DNA of 64,000 bases from Serinus canaria (lineage: Eukaryota; Chordata; Aves; Passeriformes; Fringillidae): the NCBI RefSeq assembly GCF_022539315.1, contig NC_066316.1, forward strand, positions 53,073,994 through 53,137,993, in the 5' to 3' direction. Of this stretch, positions 23,901 through 35,900 are shown piece after piece. The notes beneath the pieces are model-generated. The model saw only the letters and a list, made by a program, of their open reading frames with translations, did not search any database and was not told where the DNA came from. Position numbers and translations under genes: made by a program. Numbering within the stretch: position 1 is the stretch's first letter; each line of letters starts with the position of its first letter.

Positions 23901-26900
23901 AGATATTTTAGCACACTGTGGATTAAGCAGGGTAACATTTAGACATGAAGACCTGATATAATACATTCTGCAATAAAATCAAGAGAGACACACCACAAAG
24001 GTGTACTGAAACATGCTTCAGACTTCTGCTGATTTATTTCTTGTAATCAAAAAGAATTAAGCTTGCTAAAGTAGTAGAAATATCTCTGAAAATGTATAAA
24101 TGGCCAAACTTCTGCGATTGGAGAAATATTATGGTCTATGGCTATGATCTACACATACTCCTTTAAGTCAAGGAATTTCACTTTGTCTTTCTCTGAAATC
24201 ATAATAATACCAGCTCCAGTACCAGATATATCCCCTTCAACAGGGAAGGGAAAATAGTGTTAGAGAGATGGGTAAACGAAGCCAGTCTTTAACAGTTTAC
24301 AACAAAACTCAAGGGAGAAATTTTAATGCTGACAGCCAGCAGTCCTTAGAAACCAATTGGTCTTGGATACAGACTGAGAGAAAAGATGCCCTGAGAAAAA
24401 TGGCATTACAGTCTTCCAAAATATTCCTTCAACCCAAACAAGACATTTTACATTTTTCAAGCTTTTCTAAGAGGTCATTTTCAGGAGTGAAATCTGCACA
24501 TTTCCAACTGTTAAATAACACAGGCTTTTCCCAGCTCATGTGGATACAGGCTCATTCTCCAGCTCATTCTAGGATATAAGAAGAAATCTTTGAAGAATTT
24601 GTTAATTAGAGGTATTACACTCTAAAATTGTAACAGCTACCTGTTTGACTTAAAGTAATACATAACAGATTTCTCCATTTCTAGAGACAAACTTAGTCAA
24701 TTTTCTAACAAACTGGTGAAGATTTTCTCATTAATACCTAGGAATAATGATAATGTCTAAATTCTTGCAATGATAAAGACAATTTGATGTCATGGACATA
24801 GTGTGAGCTTATGATCCTCAGAAATAAGAAGCCTTGAGAGCATCGTAATGTTTGGGTAATTCCTGAAAGACCTCGGACAATTTCTAATGTTTGCTTTATT
24901 TTTTTTTTTAACTCCCTTTTCTCTCTTCAGGTTGTAATATTTTGAATAAAATTTACACAGAGCATTACCTTGTTCTGCTCAATTGTACTTCAGAAGATTC
25001 AGATGTAATACCATGTCTCTAATACATTTTCTTATTAAGGAGACTAACAAATCCATTTAGTTCTCAAAACATTAAGTAAAATCAGCTTAGGAACTACAGC
25101 AAAGTTTTTCTAAGAGTTTATCAGTGACACTAAAACTAATCTGTCTGGGAAGAGTGCATCTTTTCTTCTTTTGTTCAAAAGAAAGGCTGAACTATGTCAG
25201 AAGGCCTCGTGGCTTCCTCGTTTTTGGCAGAGGGAGGGTATCCGTAACTCACGACTTCTTTGACAAAGTATTAGAACCCACATACTGTGAAGATATGTGG
25301 ACAACAATTCAGAAATAGGCACATATGCAAGATGGTTGCCTTCAGAAAAAGATCTCTTTCCAATTATTCTCTTCTTCTTGGCACTGGAAATCCTATCTTC
25401 CATTATGATAGCCAATGCTACCAGCAAAAAAACAAAGTAAACACTACTGGCACAGTTTCAAAGATGCTTAAAGAACTTCTGTTGTAACAATTCAGTTGCC
25501 ATTTTTTGTTTGTGTTCAGTGTCCTCCTGCTCTGTATTCAAAATATTTCTCCCCTAGAAACATCTCTTTGTTCATCTTTGCTTTTTAAAATACATTAGTC
25601 TATGCAAAACCACAGTGCACAAGCAAAGAAGGAAACAGAGTATGAAGAAAGTGCCACAAAACAATAATTAGCTGGAAAATGACGAACCAGAGTAAGTCCA
25701 TGATACTTGAATATTCCAGTTCAAAACACAATAGGTATCAACAGCAAAAGTCAAAATGCCAGTATATTCAGTAAAACAACAGTGTAGAAAAGACTTTTTT
25801 TTTTTAAGAATCCATGAGCAGTAACTATTACACTGTGTGAAATGTACATTAAAAAGAGCCTTGGACTTTATTTTTTTCTCTTTACTCTTATTAAACAACT
25901 CTTATTCCACCCAGTGTGTCAGCTGTATCCAGTTAGTTATTACTTGATTAGTTCACATGAAAGTGGAGAAGAAAAACATTCACAGGAATCCTGATGAACA
26001 ACACTATGGGATGACTCCTACCATGTTGCTCTGAGACTGTGTGGCCCCGTACATGGTAATGCCATTTGATGGTCCTGCTAATTGCGGCGTATCTGGCTGT
26101 ATAAATCCTCTTCTGTCAATTAAGCTACAGAATAATCACAAGAAAGGAAAAGTGTTAGAGACATTGCTGATCAATAACTATCTCCTCTAAATTAAAAGAA
26201 ATAAAAACTTTCTATTGCACAACAGACCTTAATACCTCACCACTACCTTCTAATGTTCCCTTTTAGTCAAATGAAGTACTAGACTTGATTTTCTACTCAT
26301 CAGTAAGGTACTTTCTGCTCTTTGTGATACTGCCTGTCATATAAGCACACACACCGCTACTCTTTTTGATTTTTATCCCATAGACTTAGAAGCTCACCAG
26401 CAGATACCACAAAACCAAAGAATTTTAAACCACAGGTGAAAAAACAAATGACAAAACTCACTTAGGGCACTTTGATTCAGTATCTCTTTCAAAGGTTCTT
26501 TTTTTTTTTACCAGCTTCCACATCTAAATTGAAACTACTTAATCACAAAATTTAGCAGGAATGGAGAAAAGTTAATCCTTCTTTCTGACAGACAGCTTAA
26601 CTTGCCAGGTGTTTCATGACAGCCACTTAACACTGCTTAGAGTGTTCCACTGTGCTTACCAAAGTGATGTGCTCATAAAATTTCTTATTTCTAAGAAAAT
26701 GCTCTGTGGAGAAATTACTAAATGTAAGCAAAAAAAAAAAAAAAAAAATCTGTGTAAGATTATAACCAAATACATAGAATGAAATAATCCAATCTAGTTA
26801 AAGATAAAAGAAGCTTAAAGTAGTCATATAATTTGTTGCACCAGAATACTGGTTAGACCTATGCTGATAGCCCAGGATCAAATTAGGATTTGAAAGTAAC

Positions 26901-29900
26901 TGTTGAGGACATGTTAAATAGATTCTGAATTTGCTAGCATAGGTTTAAAAATGATAAATGATCTTCAACATAAGTGAGGTAAGTTTGGATTATTTACGGA
27001 TCCTTTCTTCATCTGCATTCCATGCTCAAGGCACTTGATGTTTTGAATTTTGAGCTGAAATTACAGGTAAGCCACTTTTCCAGAATTTAAGGAAAAACCC
27101 TAATATTTAGTGACTTGGGACATAGCTGAGATTAAAAGTAAAAGAAGCAAGCTTATAATTTACATGTTACAGTCAGTAAATTTTTCCCTGTAGTCACAAA
27201 ATACCTCCCTGCAGAGCCTCTATATATACATGTCAGTGTCTAAATAATGTTCCTACACAGAATTTAGGAAAAAACGCATAAAACTCTTCTAAAACATGAG
27301 CCAATGCCAGTCTGGTCCAATTTTATCAGCCTAATGTACTATTTCATATACTGAGAAACACAATGTAGTTTTAATAAAGATTTCCATCCGGAGTCAAAAG
27401 AATTTGAAGCGTGGCATGGAGCTTTTATGTCACATACTTTTATCAAAAGTAAAATTTCAGAATTAAAAGGTTGGCTTCAGGCAACATCTACACAGGAAGG
27501 AAGCAGAGACAAAGCTATTCACTCTCACCAGGGGTAACCCTGTATGTGGAAATCTCTATTCTGTTGTTTCCCCTTTAGGAAAAGATGTCAGTCTCCCCTG
27601 TTAAACTCTGATTGCTCGTGGAACTGCCTCTGACATTCCTGACAGCAAAGCCAGAAATCTCACTCCAATTAAACACCTGAGACTCTGGACCATAAAGTAA
27701 TTTACTTTCTTTTTGCTCAGATTCATAACTTCACAATTCCAGGCAAAGCAAAACATACCAACCAAGGAGCAGGCCACTAAATTATCTATAAATTTTTCTG
27801 CCCCGCTCTACAGTGAAACTGGGCCCCTACTGTGTATGTAGCACATGAACTGCCTAACCACTGAGCACTGGAATAAGAAAAGAATTAAGTTTTTCTGGCT
27901 GCCAGTTTTATTTCTCTAGTCTCAGCTCTGTACTACATTTTCTTCAAGATGAAAAAACACCTCCAACCTCAAATATATAAATATTTCAGACTTCCAGAGG
28001 CGAAACTCTATTCAGCAAAACATTATGCATTACATGTTCTTTGGAATTGCTTTGGTGTAAGACCCCCAAAATCAATTCAATGTATATATGTTAACAGTAA
28101 CAAATAAAAAAAAATACTGTCCATTTAAATACAACATTTCAGAGTTAAAAATCAACAATTATCAAGCTAGTTGTAGATTTAAGGTTCCTCGACTCATGTC
28201 ACATTTGCTATATATGTAAAAGTTTCATAAACTTCAAGGTTGACCTTCATGCAACAGCTAACTACTAGAAAATTTTTATTGCTCTAAGCTATTAACTGTA
28301 GTGGTGAAAGTTCAAATAACAAACAAGCTTATTTCCATTTCAGATGTAATTTTATAAGATTTGATCACTTAGTTTAAACACAATTTACCAACTTATCTCT
28401 TTACCACTGAAGAAAAACTTAAAGCTTCTAATGGACACTAATCCAAAAATTTCATTTTGTTGAATAAAATCAAATAATCAAAAAGAATATTTTTTTCATT
28501 AATAATCACATGGCTTCATTTATGCTAACAACACTTTTGATACTCTTACCTTGGAGAGAGGGGCCCACAGAGAGCAGCACAGCAATTAGTAAAGATGTTG
28601 CCATAACTGTAGGGATTATAATTTTCTTTACCTCTTTTATTTGACCATGATCCTTTAATCTGAAGAGATATGAACAATATGCATCACATGTAATACAATA
28701 CAGAAAATGGCTGTGAGAAATTAAGGTTGCACATGCTACTTGCAGAAGGGACCACAGAAAATCCATAATGACACTTTCCAAATAATTTAATAGTTCTGAG
28801 TTGTTATGAAGGCTGAACCTTATGAGCATATGCTTTAGCTGCATAGATGTAGACAACCCACCATCTCAAGAGATCAATATACTAAAACCAGGAATTTCAG
28901 CATCTAAACATAATAGTCCAAGTTCAATTTTACAAATACTATAGCATGTTTTGCAGAAGAGGCTCAATTGCAAAATATGATTAAAGCTAGCAATTGAGCA
29001 CTTCTTTTCCATACTCTTGGGTAAGTTTGTAAGCTGAGCAATATCACACAACTTTATCGTCCCTAAGGTTCACAAAAGGTTCTAAAAGATGGAAAAGCAA
29101 ATGCAGCCATTGCTACCTTTTATTGCCTATTACATTTCCCCTTAGCTAGTTTTCTGTTTGTGAGATACTTGAGAGCCTGAGTAAAATGTCTTGCTGTATT
29201 CAACTGCGAATTTACATTTTAAATTAAATTACTAAACAGTTTACTTGATATTCAGACATGTTCCACTACTGTAGCTCCCTGCTATCTATCTTTCAACAAT
29301 CCAGAAGAGACATTTATTTGAGGGAAGAGGGTGGAAGCACACTAAGTCCATCTAGAGAGACAACCTTGAGTAAACCTAATGACCGAGGAATAACGGGGTA
29401 TCCCATCTGTCTTATTAACAAGGGAGATTTCTTCCAAGTCAGGCTACTTGTTCTGATACTTGATGCTGAGGCATAATTAATTTTGATCCTGCTTGGGAAG
29501 TGTTTTTCTGATATTTTATTGATATTTACTGTAAAATTTCTACTTTTAACTGTGACCTTAAACAATAGCAAAACATATTTGACAATAATAAAGATGCTAC
29601 TTTTATATCTACCAGATACCTATGAAAAAGGTACAATAGAAAATTACAATAAAGTAACTCAAAGCTTGCAGTGCTTTGTTAGATCACTTATTAAATTTCC
29701 AAAGGCTTTCTACACCATCAGCTCCCTAGTTAATTTTATATACTTTTTTCATTCATTAAACATTTTTCCTTTTAGTTAGGGAAGGACACATGAAGACTCC
29801 ACACACAGTTAAGCATAATTCAACACCAAAACAAAGGAATCCTATATGCAAAATAGAGCTGTAGAAATGAGAAAGTTCATCTTTAAATGGATGATATACT

Positions 29901-32900
29901 CCTTGCCAGAGGTTTTGGACCTCAGAATGGCAAAAAAAGTTTCAAAAGTAAGATAAAATAAAGGATGAAATTTTTGTTTAGACAATTCAACACATTATTT
30001 AAGTTTCACAGTACGCAATTTTTGAGTTAAAGAATATTTGCCCCTCCCAGTGAAAAGGAGATACTGAAAAGCACTTACTAATTTCCTACTGTATAAAATA
30101 TACTTGCTTGTCTCCTCCCTCCTGTATTTTCCTATTTCAAGATAGAGATCCTACATGTGTCAACCACAATGGACATAGTAGGTACATAACGAGCACATCT
30201 TCAAACCACAACAAAAATAGTCAAAAAATATTTCAACTGATCTTTTGAATCAAGCAGGACTATATTAATTCCTTCTTTCCTACTGAGGTATTCACAAAAT
30301 TATGCAGACTTGTCTGACTTGAGAAAAACCTCCTCATTACTATTTAGAAATACATATGTAGAAATATACTACAAACTTACATCTTCATTTGTTGTTTGAT
30401 TGGAGCTGATCAAATATGTATGAAAACCTGAGAGGCCAACAATGGACCATACTGAGAAAAAACACACCACAGCTTCCAGCACAGTAATTAAAAGTCAAGG
30501 AAATATACACAAATGGGGAAAAAAATCCAATAACAAGTAGTTAAAATCACAAAATACAGGGTAGCACACAAGTCCTTTGAGATCTCTGGAGTACTTCAAA
30601 GAGGTCAGCAAGAAAGAAACTCTAAGGCATCTGCCTAGCCCAGACACAGCACCACCCCTGCCAAACCCTGTGAGGAGAGTGTGTCCCAGCAGCAGACTGC
30701 TGCTGTGAGGTGCAAAGTCCAGGGCTGCACACCCCAGGTGCATGGGGGGGAGCTCGTGGGGTGCCCTCACAGTGTGACTTACAGAGAAGAGCACAGGGAC
30801 ACGTCCAGCATGAGCATCGTCTCCTCCAGGGGGGCAGCAAAGGTGTGCACATGCATGGGTTGGTATACTAGGAAAAACTGTCAGCACTCAACATTGCATA
30901 CTTACTACAGTTTATATCATTCTTTTAACTTGAAAAGAGTCATCATCTCATAAGTAAGACAATAAAGTTGCTTCTAAACTTTATAGAATCAAGCATAAAG
31001 AGGAACTTTCCAAACTTTCTGTAGAAGGCTTTTTTTTACAGCTTTTATTTATTTACTTACACAGAACAGCCATGAACTCAGAAAACATCTACTTTGAGAA
31101 CGCTGTTTTCTATAATACTTCAATATTTTTGGGATTATTTTAAGGGAACACAATTCAACAGAAGAAAAGGCTTTGGTTCCTAGAAAAATACATATATTTC
31201 ATCACTAGGAACAAAATGATGAGAGAAGAATAGGATAAAAATAATCTGTATATTAACCATATCAACCTTTAGTGAAGTCAGTTTCCAAGACAACGTCAAC
31301 TCAAAATTTTCCAGAACAAGGACATAGCCTTAGAGCACAGAAAATACACCCTTATTACTGAACATACCAGTAGAAGAAAAATATGACAGCTCCTGACCAT
31401 TACACAGAGACATGGCCTGGAAATGGCATGGATGGATAGAAATACTTGCAATAAAAAATCCTAACATTAGTTAAAAGTGAAGAGTTTTGTACTGCAGGGC
31501 TGCTCGCCCCTAATGAACTGGGAGATACCTCAAGAGTTTGTAAAATCTTCCCTAGGACCTACTTCAATCAGAGTGGTTTAAAGCCAGAAAAGAGCCATTT
31601 GCATTCTGAGCAGATGTGCTCCAAGAGCAGCAGGATGAGCAAAGTGCACTGCTGAGCAGCAGGTTCACTGCTCTGCCTCTCATTTCCTCCTCAGGCCCTG
31701 TGATGTCAAACCAACACAAGACAAGAACTCTGACTCTCTGCAGCAGCCACAGCTAAAGCAAGGAGTACCAGGGACAATGGGTAAGGAAACAGACTCTTGG
31801 CAGAGGGTTCCAAAATGTGTAAAAGAAGGAAATAGCCCAAAATATCATGCACAATACAGACTGGGCTTTGAAAGAATAGAAATAGTAAGGAAGGCTGCAG
31901 ATGAGCACTGTTAGGTAGAATTTACACACCAGGAGAAAGGTTCACCAGGTCAGAAAAGAAGAACCTTAGAAGGAAAAGAGCTCCCTCCAGCCTGAACATA
32001 ACATCAACAGGATGCTCCTCATCACAACTGCACTCAAAAGGGTACTGAAAAGTGTGTGCTCTTCCCTCCATAACATAATTCGTGCTGGGGAAAAAAAAAA
32101 GGGAATCCTTTCCGTTCGAGACCTCTTTCAGTTCCCCATAGAAAGGGACACTTTTCAGTTCCCCACACAATGATCCAAAACCAACTTGAGAACAGCAGGG
32201 GTAGTTTACATCAAATGAACCAGTATCCACTAATTCAACTGAAGTCCATTAACTGTAAAACAAACACAAAAAAGCAATGCATTCTCAACAAAGTACAGCC
32301 TTGTAGCATATTATGGTATAGTATCTTCTTAGCATCATACAGTATAATTTTCCCTCAGTATCTCATACAGGACTGTCAGTAAGATTTAAATGGCCATGTT
32401 CTCTGTGCCTGAATCAACTGGCTCCAAAGTAGCATTCCCAATGCTATTTGGACTATTTAATATTTTACTGCTGTTAATTGTAACCAAGCTTTAAATTGTC
32501 CAACATACCACTACCAAGGCAGGCATTTCTGCAAGATGTGCTACTAAGCCTTTTAAAACAGCACATCTCTGAACAAAATTATGAATTCCAGGCTATTGTT
32601 CCTGTACAAAAATCCTCAAATGCATAAGCCATTCTCTTTTGATTGAAGGAAAACTGAAAGCTATTCTCAGTTTGAAAATAGTTTGAAAGAATTATCTTTT
32701 GTAAGAATTGATTGTAATTGTTTTAATTGGAAGCTTTGTTGTTCTATTTAGAACTGTTTGTTTGTGCTTTTTAGAATTATTTGCGAAAAAAAATCTGAAC
32801 ATGGCTTTACTTAAAAAGGGAGTTTACAGCTCAGTGATTCTACCTGATGAAGACAAGCACACAAAAAAATATATCTGCAGAATGTGACACTTGGGAAAAT

Positions 32901-35900
32901 GACCTGGAAAGAGGTGCACAACTATGAATGACAGTTTTTTCTTCCTACCTTTGTGTGGAAAAGCAAAATGTGTGAGGGACAATGGACAAATAGGAAAGAA
33001 TACTCCTTATAGGGTCTTTGTGAGAGGTGAAAATTATTTTTTCAGACAGGAATCATTCAAAACATATACATAAGCAATGGGAAGCTTACTGTTTGTAGAG
33101 AAACTAGCCAGTGGTTTCATCAGTTTCCCATTTTTCTATTAAGTTAGCTGCTCTCTGGCTCCAATCTCACTGAGTAGAAAATATACAGAAGGCTCCCATG
33201 AAGTGATAAAAAACTCATGGAGCATTTACAGAATAGAACCACAGAATAGCTTGGGTTGGAAGGGACTTTAAAGGTAATCTAGTTCCAACCCCTCTGCCAT
33301 GGGTAGGGACATCTTCCACTAGACCAAGTTGCTCAGAGCCCCACCCAGCCTGAACATTTCCAGAGACGGGGCATCAGCCAAATCTCTGGGTAACCTGTTC
33401 ACATATCTCACCAGTCTCATTGCAGAAACTTTGTTATGGCAAATCTACACCTGCTCTCTTTCAGCTTAAAACCTTGTTCTGTCACTGCAGGCTCTGCTAA
33501 GAAGTCTCTGTTTTTCTTCTGAGACTTCTTTATATACTGACAGACCACAATGAGATCTCCCCAGAGCCTTGTCTTTTCCAGCCCAAACAACAACTGTAGT
33601 CCCTGTGTATGCAATTTACACACTGCTATGTAACTTAATGCAAGTTGCTATTTGACAATGACTTTTCTAAAAACATAAAGAATAGTTTCAGAAATTGAGT
33701 TCTTCAAGGAAAGCATGTTGTTTGTGTTGTTCCAAAATCTATTCCAAAAATTATCAGCCATTTTGGATACCTTCAGTTGTAAAAGCAGAACAATTCTTGA
33801 ATTTTTTTAGTGAAACCACAGCATGTGTATAGTGCAAAATGCATTTATGAATTCCACCACAAAATATGAAGCATATTTAATGGACATGGAAACTACAGAT
33901 CTTTGTCAAGAGTACTGCTCTGCAAAACAGAAGAATAAAAACCACCCCAGGCTATGTCTTCTCTCCTACCTCCAACATGTGGCAAAAAATCCTATTGAGC
34001 AGGAAGTGATGAAATCATTAACTGATTAATTTCAAAGCACGCATTCAACAATAGCAAGAAAACAAGCAGAACCATCTCAGATGTTATTTTGCAACAAAAT
34101 CTACAATATGTTTCAGTGAAAGGATATCTTGCAGGACTGTCCTTCAGAGCATTGAGGAACCCTGTTTGTTGAGAACCTGTAGAAATAGAACCCAAAATTA
34201 CCAGCCAAATAAGAAACTGGACTATGGGCTGTTTTTACTATAGTTAAAATAATTAACATTTGAAGATAACCAAATAATCATAGAATAGCTTTACTAATAT
34301 GAATCTGAGAATATGTTGCTCAGCAGCAACAACATCAAAAAAGCCCTCGAGAAACTTATCAGGTTTAACATCTGCAGGGTAATTTCTCAATCATACTAAA
34401 TTGATGCACACATACTTTCCCATGAACAAAATTTCTGATTACCCTTGTTCTTTTCAGACCTAATATGGAAACAAAAATAATAACCACCTGTTTAGTTTTG
34501 AAATACCATTTCTCAGAGTAACTTTTTGACTTAGAAAATTTATTCTATAAACTCAGATTCCCAACTTTCCATCTTTTGTTTTGGAAGCAAAGCTCTCTTA
34601 TTTATAATTCTGCTCCTACTGCACCTACGCAGATTTTTCTAATAGGTTACTATTGCCTCTGGGCAACTAAAAGTCAATCCAGTAGCTGAAAACAGCTCAA
34701 AAAAAGCATGAGCCCATCAACTAGAAATGTAGAAGTAGGCAAAGTAAAAGAGCACTTGGGTTCCATAACCATGAGATATGAATCAATTAGGGTGATTTCA
34801 CAATTGCAACAAGTGAATTTGTTGCAGAAACTGACTTAATGTGACATAGCCACAGGCACACAGTTGAACTTTACTGTATAACATAAATGATTTAAATGCA
34901 TCAGGCTGAAAGTTTTCCCCAGAGGAAAAAATTTCCACTTAGCTAAATGAATCTGAAGATCTGTAGGGAGAGAAGAATCTTCTCTTGACAAGAATAAAGA
35001 AATATATGTAGAATTCTCTGGACCTATCTGGTCAGTTTTACTGTTTACTGTTACAAGTGGGAAGTTACTTACCTTGTATTTCTGAGCCTTTTCAGATTCT
35101 TATAATTGGTTCTTAGTCTCAAGGTACAAGCCTAATGGAACTTTCCCTGCCTTCTTACTATTTTTAGTATCCTAAATGGCAATGGCAGCAGATAGATGTG
35201 ATTTCCATGCCCTACTGCTAGTCACACTTTTCCAAGCAGTGCCCAAAACATCAGAAGGGGATGGAAGGCTCCTCACTGCAACAAACAGGTGACATACTGA
35301 TGTCTCAAAGAGAGACAAGAAACTGTAAAGACAGATTCTACTGCTGGAAATGTGCTCAACTTGGGGAGAGGGAAGAAAATCTCACAAGACAGTACCTTTA
35401 GTAACTGATTTACAAATTAGTTTCATTATCTTCAGTAATGTTATGTGCACATATTCTTAAACCTAGAAAGAACAAATTTCCAATATATGCTTCAGAAGGC
35501 CACAGAAAACAAAAAGATGTATCTTATATCTCATCACCACTTAGGCCCACCAAAATCTGTAAAATGCCACCTTGCAAGATGCATTATAAAAAATGTACAA
35601 ACTTTAAAAATTTGTCTAAATGAAAAGGCACTAAAATAATTTTGCCAGGACTTATGTATGACTTGGAAATATTGTAGGAAGGTCATAGTCTGAGGTCTAA
35701 AAACCAAGACTTCCTTCAGCCACGCTAACAAAAAGCAGTCTATGCTGAGAGCAAAGGTTCAGATTCAGGAACTGAGAACCCTGCTTAATGAAAAGCATCA
35801 GCTAAAGAACTGAAGAGCTACAAACCAGAACACAAACTATTGAGTGGTAATTATTAGAAAGGCAGACAGGAGGACTTCTAGAGGTATGGTAGGCATAAAG

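Larger units (their letters stand above)
30484..34127 (-). other. ZDHHC14: U12-type AT-AC intron of ZDHHC14 (3644 nt)
   Basis: The intron starts on the minus strand at 34127 with ATATCCTTTC, matching the minor-spliceosome AT-AC donor consensus ATATCCTT at all eight positions. It ends at 30484 with TTTTAATTAC. The branch site TTCCTTGAC (30502-30494) fits TTCCTTRAC at all nine positions. The branch adenosine at 30495 is 11 nt from the intron end, within the narrow spacing U12 introns require. There is no pyrimidine tract and no AG between the branch site and the exon, so a GT-AG solution is unavailable. These boundaries give the split codon AG|T (Ser) and a protein collinear with ZDHHC14. The intron also carries an antisense CR1 copy (33227-33605) and a GC-rich block (30620-30850). 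Confidence 0.92.

Noticed and set aside
28506..28856. 116-codon minus-strand ORF over the NPYSYGN exon
   Set aside because: It is out of frame with ZDHHC14; the in-frame reading of 28550-28659 gives the conserved tail peptide.
30484..30490. A GT-AG alternative for the intron ending at 30484
   Set aside because: There is no AG on the minus strand between the branch site and the codon for VLEAVVC, and no GT at the end of the 49-nt exon that keeps the frame. Only the AT-AC solution restores the protein.
30495..30887. 130-codon minus-strand ORF overlapping the U12 branch site
   Set aside because: It lies inside the AT-AC intron in a GC-rich block that depletes stop codons. The peptide resembles nothing I know.
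32105..32125. tRNA B-box-like GTTCGAGACC
   Set aside because: There is no A box at the right distance and no cloverleaf can be drawn from the flanking bases, so it is not called a tRNA gene.
34270..34300. AATCATAGAATAGCTTT, resembling the start of an antisense CR1
   Set aside because: The similarity stops after about 15 bp, with no GGTTGGAAGGGAC block following.
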